Program-made: the position numbers and the translations under genes
Assembly (NCBI GenBank): GCA_947169745.1
Contig: CAMVQZ010000003.1
Location: forward strand, 1-60,378
DNA: 60,378 nt
DNA from: an uncultured Clostridia bacterium
GTDB taxonomy: Bacteria; Bacillota; Clostridia; Oscillospirales; Acutalibacteraceae
Reading direction: 5' to 3'
The notes under the pieces: generated by a model
Seen by the model: the letters and a program-made list of their open reading frames with translations, nothing else
Database searches by the model: none
What the model was told of the DNA's origin: nothing
Part shown: piece after piece, positions 53,476-60,378 of the stretch
Layout of the letters: each line of letters begins with the position of its first letter
Numbering within the stretch: the first letter of the stretch is position 1

Positions 53476-55170
53476 ATGGATAACAATGAATACAAGAATA
53501 CAGAAAACGAAGAAAGAAAGAGTGAGCTTAACGCTTACGAGACCGGAAGAAGAAATGAGACTGGACTGGAGCCGGTATTTTCAAGCTCAGAGAGGGAGAG
53601 GGAATACCAGAATAAAAGCAGTGATATTTCTGTAAATACAGAAGCTTCTTCGTCGGATAATACGCAAAGCAATATATACTCAGGATATAACCAGACTTCT
53701 AATGGATATCCCGGATATGGTAATTATCAGAATATGGGCAGCAGCCCTTCTCCGTATCAGGCATATAGTAATCCTTATTATATGCCGAGGAATAATACAT
53801 CATCCGGACAGATCCCTCAGACTCCTGGCGCCTATCAGATGCATAATACACAACAGAGAGCAGCAACTGACTATCAGAATTACTCTCAGCCTGTAAAGCC
53901 TCAGCAGACAAAGAAAAAATCCGGCAGTTCAGGCAGAGGTGCAGCTGTTATTGCGGCAGCTATGATAATTTCATTGCTTGCTGGTGTCGGCGGAGGTTTC
54001 TTCGGAGCATATGTTATGAATAACAACAGCACAAGCTCAAGCAGTGTTTCGACTCAGAGCACCGTTGAGAATGATAAGAAGAAAGAAGAAAAAATCACAT
54101 CTGATAGCAGCAAAAAGGAAGAAGAAAGTGATTCTGTGAAGATCACTGAGGCAAGTGATACAAAGACCACGCCCACTACAATTCAGGAAGTTGCTGCTAT
54201 GGTAAAGGATTCCGTTGTTGAAATCACAACAGAAACCACTTCATATGACAGTTTCTATGGATCTTATGTTTCCAAGGCAGCCGGAAGCGGTGTTATTATA
54301 TCTGAAGACGGATATATAATAACTAATAATCATGTTATCGAAGATGCAAATACTATAACAGTCAGACTTACCAATTCTAAGACATACACAGCTAAGCTTA
54401 TCGGTAAGGATGCAACTCTTGATGTTGCATTGCTTAAAATAGATGAAAGCGGACTCACAACTGCAAAATTTGGCAATTCAGCGAAACTCAATGTTGGTCA
54501 GATCGCAATAGCAATCGGTAACCCTCTTGGTCAGCTGGGCGGAACTGTTACAGATGGTATTATCAGCGCTACAGACAGAGAGATACAGCTTGATGGCAAG
54601 ACTATGAATCTTCTTCAGACTAATGCTGCCATTAATCCCGGAAATTCCGGAGGCGGACTCTTTGATTCAAATGGTAATCTTATTGGTATAGTTGTTGCAA
54701 AATCCACATCAACAAGCTCCGGAACATCAGTAGAAGGTCTTGGATTTGCCATTCCGATAAATGATGTTTCAGATGTTCTTGATGATCTTAAGAAAAACGG
54801 CAAGGTTACAAACAGAGCGTATCTTGGAGTAAATCTTCGCGAGGTAACAAGTGAGGATGATATGTTCACATACCGTGTTGATAAGGCAGGGGTATACGTT
54901 ACAGCAGTAACAGCAGGCTCAGCTGCTGAAAAGGCAGGTATAAAGATAGGTGACTGCATCGAGAAATTTGACGGTAAAGAAGTCGAATCTGCTTCTTCTC
55001 TTTCAGCTCTGGTTTCAAAGCATAAGTCAGGTGATACAGTTGAAATAAAGATATATCGCGACGGAAAAGAACAAACACTCAGTGTTACACTGGGTGAGAA
55101 ATCCAACGACTCCGACTCAACTGAAAAAAGAAGAAGCTACGACGAGGACGATTATATTCCTCGCTGGTAA
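53476..55170 (+). CDS. htrA: HtrA/DegP-like membrane-anchored serine protease
   Basis: 564 residues from ATG 53476; TTGGAGG at 53461-53467 is the ribosome site. A long polar, Ser/Asn/Tyr/Gln-rich cytoplasmic part (1 to about 150) precedes one membrane segment (about 155-180). The trypsin-like domain has catalytic His286 (TNNHVIEDA), Asp316 (DVALLKID) and Ser391 (NPGNSGGGLF). One PDZ domain follows (about 455-545) with GSAAEKAGIKIGDCIEKFDG. It degrades or refolds damaged proteins outside the membrane. Confidence 0.95.
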   Translation: MDNNEYKNTENEERKSELNAYETGRRNETGLEPVFSSSEREREYQNKSSDISVNTEASSSDNTQSNIYSGYNQTSNGYPGYGNYQNMGSSPSPYQAYSNPYYMPRNNTSSGQIPQTPGAYQMHNTQQRAATDYQNYSQPVKPQQTKKKSGSSGRGAAVIAAAMIISLLAGVGGGFFGAYVMNNNSTSSSSVSTQSTVENDKKKEEKITSDSSKKEEESDSVKITEASDTKTTPTTIQEVAAMVKDSVVEITTETTSYDSFYGSYVSKAAGSGVIISEDGYIITNNHVIEDANTITVRLTNSKTYTAKLIGKDATLDVALLKIDESGLTTAKFGNSAKLNVGQIAIAIGNPLGQLGGTVTDGIISATDREIQLDGKTMNLLQTNAAINPGNSGGGLFDSNGNLIGIVVAKSTSTSSGTSVEGLGFAIPINDVSDVLDDLKKNGKVTNRAYLGVNLREVTSEDDMFTYRVDKAGVYVTAVTAGSAAEKAGIKIGDCIEKFDGKEVESASSLSALVSKHKSGDTVEIKIYRDGKEQTLSVTLGEKSNDSDSTEKRRSYDEDDYIPRW

Positions 55171-55214
55171 TTGAAATCGCTTACAACATCTTCATATTTT
55201 CATAATTTTCTCCG

Positions 55215-55252
55215 GAACAGGGTGCTGCTTTATAGCGGCGCCTTGTTCTTTG
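55215..55252 (+). terminator. Terminator of htrA
   Basis: GAACAGGGTGC (55215-55225) pairs with GCGCCTTGTTC (55238-55248), 11 bp with two G-T pairs. TTTGT follows, so the T run is short. Confidence 0.7.
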
Positions 55253-55270
55253 TATAAAGAAAAATATGAT

Positions 55271-55304
55271 AAAAATAGCCCCGACAAAATAAGTTCTGTC
55301 GGGG
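55271..55304 (-). terminator. Terminator of the phosphoglucomutase gene
   Basis: CCCCGACA (55279-55286) pairs perfectly with TGTCGGGG (55297-55304). On the minus strand CTATTTTT follows the stem. It lies 20 bp after the minus-strand stop. Confidence 0.85.
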
Positions 55305-55324
55305 TAAATCATATTTTACTGTTA

Positions 55325-57043
55325 TCAGATACCAAGAATCTTTATCATTGAATCGATCATATTCTGAGCGATATCTGTGGCATCACTTTCGTCTTTGCCT
55401 ACGGCAGTAATATACACCTTGATTTTTGGTTCTGTACCTGATGGTCTTACTATAGCAGCCCCGCCGCCCTCGAGAGAGTATGCGAGGACATTGGATTTGG
55501 GAAGGTCGATCTCTGTTTTGTTGCCTGTAGCGAGATCGACAGAATAAGAATTGAGAAAATCAGAAACTGCAGTTACTTTATACTTATCAATTACCTCCGG
55601 ATGCTCGTTTCTGATTTTTGCCATGATATCGGCCATCTTCTGCATACCTGATGCACCTTCAAATTCAAATGCTTCAGTTCTGTTGAGATAATAACCGAAT
55701 TCATCATAGAGCTCATTCATTACATCGTTAAGGCTTTTATTTTTCTTGCGGTAGTAAGCAGCCATTTCGCAAATAAGCATAGAGGCAACAACCGCATCCT
55801 TGTCTCTTACATATGTTCCTGCGAGGTAACCGTAGCTCTCCTCAAATCCGAATACATATCTGTTTTCCTGACCCTTCTGCTCAAGAAGAAGGATCTGTTC
55901 ACCGATATACTTGAACCCTGTAAGAACAGTCTTGAGCTCGCAGCCGAATTTTTCGCAGACCTTGTCAACGAGCTTACTGGTAACAATAGTTCTTACAGCT
56001 ACAGGATCAGAGGGAAGGGTACCATTCTCTTTTCTTGTGGAAAGGATATAATTCATAAGCATGATACCGGTTTCATTACCGCTCATAAGACGGTAACCGT
56101 TATCAGTTTTTACTGCGATACCAACTCTGTCACTGTCAGGATCCGTTGCAAGGAGAAGATCGGGCTTTACTTCATTACAAAGCTTAAGACCAAGCTCAAG
56201 AGCCTCTTTTATTTCCGGATTAGGATAGGGACAAGTTGTAAAGTTTCCGTCAGGCATTTCCTGCTCCGGAACAATAACAACATCATCAACGCCTATTCTG
56301 CTGAGTATTTTTCTGACAAGCTTGTTGCCAGCGCCATTGAGGGGAGTATATACTATCTTAAGACCTGAATCCATACATACTCCGGGGCTGACTGACTGAG
56401 CCTGAACATTTTCAAGATACTTATCATAAAGGTCGTCGCCTATCCACTGGATCATACCGCTTTCAAGACCTTCTTCAAAGCTTATAAGTCTGATATCCCC
56501 GTTAAAATACTGGACTTTTTCGATCTCGTCAAATACAGCATTTGCATTAACATCTGTCATCTGACATCCATCGCTGCCATAGCATTTGTAGCCGTTATAC
56601 TTTGCAGGGTTATGGCTTGCAGTCACCATTATACCAGCCTGTGTCTTAAGCTCTCTTACAGCGAATGAGACAACAGGTGTAGGCTGAAGCTCGGTGCTGA
56701 TATAAGCCTTTATACCATTTGCAGCAAGAACCCTTGCAGCTTCTCTGGCGAAAACATCTGCCTTGATCCTGGAGTCGTGAGAAATAGCGACTGTAGGATT
56801 CTTGTATTTATTATTTAGGAAATTCGCAAGACCCTGTGTAGCGCGCCGTACAGTATAAACATTCATTCTGTTTGTTCCCGCGCCGATAATACCTCTGAGT
56901 CCGGCGGTACCGAATTTAAGTTCAGTATAGAAACGCTCATAGATCTCATCATCATTGCCGGTTATCTCTTTGAGCTCATTAACGAGATCCTCATCATCGA
57001 TTGCATTATTGAGCCATGACTTATAAGCAGCTCCGATATCCAT
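55325..57043 (-). CDS. pgcA: Alpha-phosphoglucomutase/phosphomannomutase (PgcA-like)
   Basis: 572 residues, the long Firmicute form. The N-terminus has GTAGLRGIIGAGTNRMN. The phosphoserine loop is VTASHNPAKYNGYK with Ser143. The metal loop DPDSDRVGIA, the sugar-binding GFEESYGYLAG and the phosphate-binding RPSGTEPKIKVY are all present. It links glucose-6-phosphate and glucose-1-phosphate, feeding glycogen and sugar-nucleotide synthesis for the polysaccharide operon. ACAGGAGG precedes the ATG on the minus strand. Confidence 0.95.
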   Translation of the reverse strand: MDIGAAYKSWLNNAIDDEDLVNELKEITGNDDEIYERFYTELKFGTAGLRGIIGAGTNRMNVYTVRRATQGLANFLNNKYKNPTVAISHDSRIKADVFAREAARVLAANGIKAYISTELQPTPVVSFAVRELKTQAGIMVTASHNPAKYNGYKCYGSDGCQMTDVNANAVFDEIEKVQYFNGDIRLISFEEGLESGMIQWIGDDLYDKYLENVQAQSVSPGVCMDSGLKIVYTPLNGAGNKLVRKILSRIGVDDVVIVPEQEMPDGNFTTCPYPNPEIKEALELGLKLCNEVKPDLLLATDPDSDRVGIAVKTDNGYRLMSGNETGIMLMNYILSTRKENGTLPSDPVAVRTIVTSKLVDKVCEKFGCELKTVLTGFKYIGEQILLLEQKGQENRYVFGFEESYGYLAGTYVRDKDAVVASMLICEMAAYYRKKNKSLNDVMNELYDEFGYYLNRTEAFEFEGASGMQKMADIMAKIRNEHPEVIDKYKVTAVSDFLNSYSVDLATGNKTEIDLPKSNVLAYSLEGGGAAIVRPSGTEPKIKVYITAVGKDESDATDIAQNMIDSMIKILGI

Positions 57044-57497
57044 ATATAAAACCTCCTGTATAAAAACAATTACGCCCTAAGACATAATTATACAAACATA
57101 AAATCATATGATAATAATACCATATTTTCGGAAATGTTTCAATAATTTGTTTCTTTTTCTTGCATTCTTTTTATCAAATCAATAACGATATATTTTTATC
57201 CTTTTTTCTTTTTTTTGTATAATTATTATATATTGTGAGTGAGCAGTATCATATGATCTTTAATTTCTGTTTTATTTAGAAAATTATTCCATTTTTGCTT
57301 GTAATAATACTCAAATTAAGTTACAATATTATAGGAATCAATAACAATGTTCAGCTGTCAGATTGAACTGTTGGCACTTTATGCTCTAAAACATTCATTA
57401 TATATTTTGTAATAATATATATCAGATTCCTGTCGGCGGCCGCATGTATTCTCCCGGTCTGCTGATAAGATTATTATTTCGGGGAGGAATATGATTA
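57044..57497. other. AT-rich divergent intergenic region
   Basis: 454 bp between divergent genes. Several AT-rich -10-like strings are present, including TATAAT on the minus strand near 57090, but I cannot pair any with a convincing -35. GCGGCCGC lies at about 57437-57444. The ribosome site GGGGAGG near 57481 serves the next gene. No further feature is supported. Confidence 0.4.
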
Positions 57498-58571
57498 ATG
57501 TCAGAAGAAGATTTGAAAAATGAAATTCCGGAAGCGGATACAGAAGAGATCCTGGATCAGGTATCGGATAAATTGCCTCAGGGTGAAGGAGAACTCAGAG
57601 ACAACATAAGCGATGAAAAAGAAGCACTGGAGGAAGAGGATATTGAAGAAAAAGAAGCTGATTCTGAAATCAGTGATAATGCTTCAGTTGTACAATCCGA
57701 TCCGCCCAGAAGATTCAGAGCACCGCTGATGATTGCATTTGGTATTCTTCTTTGCTCCGTATTGTTTTTTGTAGGGTTGGGAATGTTTTTCCCGTCCGAT
57801 TTCAATGGAACGTGGGGAATAGAGCTAAAGACCTCTGATGACGGTGAACCTCTCAGATTCAATTTTACTTTTAATAGGGATAATACCCTTAAATTCCAGT
57901 CAGGGGGTTCCTCATATCTGGGCAGTTATTCTACAAAGAATGAGGATGGATCACTTATCAAGGATGATGAAGGGAATAATGTTGTTAATATTTCTGTTCT
58001 GAAAAACGGATTAGAAGAAAAGTACAGATTCAATTATTCCTTCAAAGGTAATATTATTACCGGGAAAACTCTTGAAATGACAGATCTTGACGGACTGTTC
58101 CTGTCACCTGACAGTAAATCCGCAGATGAAGAAACTATTAAAAGACATAAAAAAATGACAGATAGTGTTACAAAGGGCGATAGCATATATTACATCTGGT
58201 CCTTCAGACCGAGTGAGGTAAACTATTATGTTAAAAAGAACGAGGGCTTTAAACCTGATGATCAGCTTTTGTTCACATGGATACACAGTAATGCGCAATC
58301 GGATTATAGTTATACCATAAGATTCAATAAAGACGGTACATTTGATGAGTATTCTTATGATTTTGAAGTACACGGAACATATAAAATCAATAATGGAAAG
58401 TGTACCATACAGTTCTACGACTTAGGAAACGAGAACAAGGAAGTTGAGCTTGACTATAGCGTAAATGATGACAAACTTGATCTTAATGGAATTGAGTTTA
58501 CAAAAACTGAAAAAACCGATGATTATCTGAAAAATGCTAAAGATAATTCAAATAATAGCAAAGGAGAATAA
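57498..58571 (+). CDS. Membrane protein with acidic N-terminus and two lipocalin-like beta domains
   Basis: 357 residues. A highly acidic cytoplasmic part (1-70) precedes one membrane segment (about 75-97). The outside part has two similar beta-rich modules. The first, FNGTWGIELKTSDDGEPLRF with TFNRDNTLKF and YLGSYS, lies at about 101-190. The second, LLFTWIHS with IRFNKDGTFDEY and HGTYKI, lies at about 255-340. The W-T-F-DGT-GTY pattern resembles DUF5640/lipocalin-like modules. Ligand unknown. It is followed 3 bp later by the phosphohexomutase gene, so they are likely cotranscribed. Confidence 0.7.
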   Translation: MSEEDLKNEIPEADTEEILDQVSDKLPQGEGELRDNISDEKEALEEEDIEEKEADSEISDNASVVQSDPPRRFRAPLMIAFGILLCSVLFFVGLGMFFPSDFNGTWGIELKTSDDGEPLRFNFTFNRDNTLKFQSGGSSYLGSYSTKNEDGSLIKDDEGNNVVNISVLKNGLEEKYRFNYSFKGNIITGKTLEMTDLDGLFLSPDSKSADEETIKRHKKMTDSVTKGDSIYYIWSFRPSEVNYYVKKNEGFKPDDQLLFTWIHSNAQSDYSYTIRFNKDGTFDEYSYDFEVHGTYKINNGKCTIQFYDLGNENKEVELDYSVNDDKLDLNGIEFTKTEKTDDYLKNAKDNSNNSKGE

Positions 58572-58574
58572 ACT

Positions 58575-60378
58575 ATGTTAAACGAATTTTGGAAACAGTT
58601 CAAAAGCGGCACTGACATCAGGGGAGTTGCTGTCGCAGGAGCCGGTTCAGAGGTCAATCTGACAGATAAAGCTGTGACAGCAATGGTCAACGGTTTTATC
58701 TGCTGGCTCAGCGAAAAGAAAGGCGTGCCCACATCCTCACTGACTATTGCTGTTGGAAGAGATTCCAGGATTTCCGGTCCTCATATTCTGGATCTTGCTG
58801 CAGATACAATGGTAAAGGCAGGTATTACAGTATATGACTGTGATCTTGCTTCTACTCCTGCAATGTTTATGACAACAGTAGATATGGAATGTGATGGTTC
58901 TCTCCAGATAACCGCAAGTCATCATCCTTATTATCGTAATGGACTTAAATTCTTTACCCGAGAGGGTGGTCTTGACAGCCAAGATATAGAAAAGATACTT
59001 GAAAATGCTCAAAACGGAATTGTTCCGGAAAAAGCCGGTTTCGGAAGAAGAGAATACTGCGACTATATGAACCGCTATGCCTTTAATCTCAGAGAGATGA
59101 TAAAAGAGGAGGTTGCATCCGATGATGATTATGAACATCCTCTGAAGGGATTCAGGATTGTTGTTGATGCAGGAAATGGTGCAGGTGGTTTTTATGCTGC
59201 AGATGTACTAGAGCTGCTCGGTGCTGATGTAAGAGGAAGCCAGTTCCTTGAACCCGATGGAATGTTCCCGAATCATATCCCGAATCCGGAGGATGAGACA
59301 GCCATGTCATTTATCTGCAAGGCTGTTACAGATAACAAAGCAGATCTGGGTGTGATTTTTGATACAGATGTTGACAGGTGTGGCGCAGTTGATGCAGAAG
59401 GTAAAGAGATCAACCGAAACAGACTTGTTGCTCTTGCTTCTGCTATAGCTCTTGAGGATAACGAAGGCGGCACTATAGTAACCGATTCAATTACTTCAAG
59501 TGGTCTAAAGTTATTTATCGAGAACGAACTGGGAGGAAAGCATCTCAGATTCAAGAGAGGATATAAAAATGTAATTAACGAAGCTGTTTCACAGAACCAG
59601 AAGGGTGTAAACTGTCCTCTTGCAATAGAGACTTCTGGTCATGCTGCAATGAGAGAAAACTATTTTCTTGATGATGGAGCATATCTTGTTACAAAGATAA
59701 TCATTAAAATGGCAAAGCTCAGAAAAGAGGGCAAAAAGCTGGAAGCAGTTATCGAAAAGCTTGCTGAACCTGTTGAGAGCAAAGAGATCAGAATTAAGAT
59801 CACAGAAAAGGATTTCCGCAAATGTGGTGAAAAAGTTATTAAGGATCTGTTTGCATATGCTGCAAAACAGAAGTCCTTTATCGTTGCTGAGGATAATCAT
59901 GAGGGTATCAGAGTATCATTTGATAAATCAAACGGTAACGGGTGGTTCCTCCTCAGACTCAGTGTACATGATCCTATAATGCCTCTTAATATTGAAAGCG
60001 ACAGCAAGGGCGGAGTAGAAAAGATCTATTCAAAGATCATTCCTTTCCTTGAAACCTGCGAAGGTCTCGAGACATATAAAAAAACTGCTGATAAGTCGGC
60101 AGTAAAAGCTGAACCGGTAAAGAAGCTTACTGCAAAAGCAACTGCAGCCAAGGAAGACAAACCAGCGCCTGCGAAGAAACCTGCTGCAAAAGCAGCTGTC
60201 AAGGCAGAGCCCGAAAAGAAAGCTGCTGTGAAGGAATCCAAATCGGAGGTAAAGGCGGAGCCTGAAAAGAAGACTGCAGCAAAAGCAGAGGAAACTGCTG
60301 CAAAGGCAGCTGTCAAGGCAGAACCCGAAAAGAAAGCTGCTGTGAAGGAATCCAAATCGGAGGTAAAGGCGGAGCCTG
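58575..60378 (+). CDS. Phosphohexomutase with a Lys/Ala-rich repeat tail (runs off the window)
   Basis: At least 601 residues; no stop before the window end. ATG 58575 has AAAGGAG at 58561-58567. The catalytic part spans about 1-500: DIRGVAVAG, phosphoserine loop QITASHHPYYRNGLKF with Ser115, and metal loop DTDVDRCG (263-270). The expected glutamate-serine sugar loop reads ETSGHAAM rather than EMSGH or EESYG. From about 505 the sequence becomes a long Lys/Ala/Glu/Pro tail with a 38-residue repeat. Such tails resemble histone H1-like proteins and suggest binding to nucleic acid or polyanions. Substrate (glucose, mannose or glucosamine phosphate) is not decided. Confidence 0.88.
   Translation, partial: MLNEFWKQFKSGTDIRGVAVAGAGSEVNLTDKAVTAMVNGFICWLSEKKGVPTSSLTIAVGRDSRISGPHILDLAADTMVKAGITVYDCDLASTPAMFMTTVDMECDGSLQITASHHPYYRNGLKFFTREGGLDSQDIEKILENAQNGIVPEKAGFGRREYCDYMNRYAFNLREMIKEEVASDDDYEHPLKGFRIVVDAGNGAGGFYAADVLELLGADVRGSQFLEPDGMFPNHIPNPEDETAMSFICKAVTDNKADLGVIFDTDVDRCGAVDAEGKEINRNRLVALASAIALEDNEGGTIVTDSITSSGLKLFIENELGGKHLRFKRGYKNVINEAVSQNQKGVNCPLAIETSGHAAMRENYFLDDGAYLVTKIIIKMAKLRKEGKKLEAVIEKLAEPVESKEIRIKITEKDFRKCGEKVIKDLFAYAAKQKSFIVAEDNHEGIRVSFDKSNGNGWFLLRLSVHDPIMPLNIESDSKGGVEKIYSKIIPFLETCEGLETYKKTADKSAVKAEPVKKLTAKATAAKEDKPAPAKKPAAKAAVKAEPEKKAAVKESKSEVKAEPEKKTAAKAEETAAKAAVKAEPEKKAAVKESKSEVKAEP
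60181..60378 (+). repeat. 114-bp direct repeat in the phosphohexomutase tail
   Basis: The stretch 60181-60264 recurs at 60295-60378 with about two mismatches, an offset of 114 bp (38 codons). The second copy is cut by the window end, so the number of units is unknown. Confidence 0.85.

Noticed and set aside
60026-60355. Reverse-strand open frame rich in Ala/Phe/Ser
   Set aside because: It is the shadow of the Lys/Ala repeat tail of the phosphohexomutase; codon pattern and ribosome site support only the plus strand.

Overview
The window looks like the chromosome of an anaerobic, low-GC, spore-forming Firmicute, most likely a Ruminococcus-like member of the Oscillospiraceae. The basis is indirect: AT-rich intergenic DNA with GGAGG ribosome sites, a bifurcating-type [FeFe] hydrogenase operon, a gerA/B/C germination operon, a split purine end-pathway (PurO plus a stand-alone AICAR formyltransferase), a glycogen branching enzyme, and DUF4430 surface proteins. 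No species can be named from sequence reading alone. No tRNA, rRNA or CRISPR array was recognised.

Layout. 1-7400: a cobalamin-riboswitch operon with a terminator, a small HNH-repeat protein, a large surface protein joining a DUF4430 (transcobalamin beta-like) domain to an alpha/alpha toroid, a second DUF4430 membrane protein, EcfT, and an 881-residue fusion of two EcfA ATPases with an S component. Together these read as a complete vitamin B12 capture and import system. 7480-11870: a small unknown protein, an Spx/ArsC-like protein, a YgiQ radical-SAM protein, and an NfeD-stomatin pair. 12258-19320: purine operon purE-F-M-N-O-AICARFT-D. 19433-21064: a full-length protein descended from an IS66 transposase but lacking catalytic motifs. 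21322-25630: hydrogenase operon hydC-B-A. 25757-28248: an SCP2 protein and glgB. 28248-33025: a DUF421/DUF4363 pair divergent from gerA-gerB-gerC. 33371-34462: a DUF5131-DUF4186 fusion. 34561-47840: an 11-gene surface polysaccharide operon with a consensus promoter and a structured leader. 47987-52687: a uracil-DNA-glycosylase-like protein, an S1-domain protein, a DUF4870-like membrane protein, a thioredoxin-fold protein without CxxC, a GH3 lipoprotein and a PHP phosphatase. 53476-60378: an HtrA protease, phosphoglucomutase, a membrane protein with repeated beta domains, and a phosphohexomutase with a Lys/Ala-rich repeat tail that runs off the window.

The most unusual feature is a dispersed, GC-rich, hairpin-rich repeat of about 200-240 bp. 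Copies or parts lie at 1-55, 12014-12217, 33094-33300, 49632-49669, 52773-53008 and 53011-53243. Every copy is in the same orientation as the gene to its right. Except for the first of the tandem pair, each ends just before a -35 box with a -10 box 17 bp further on. These promoters lead to the B12 operon, the purine operon, the DUF5131 gene, the DUF4870-like gene and htrA. I do not recognise this element. It could be a promoter-associated regulatory module, a small RNA, or a non-autonomous mobile element.
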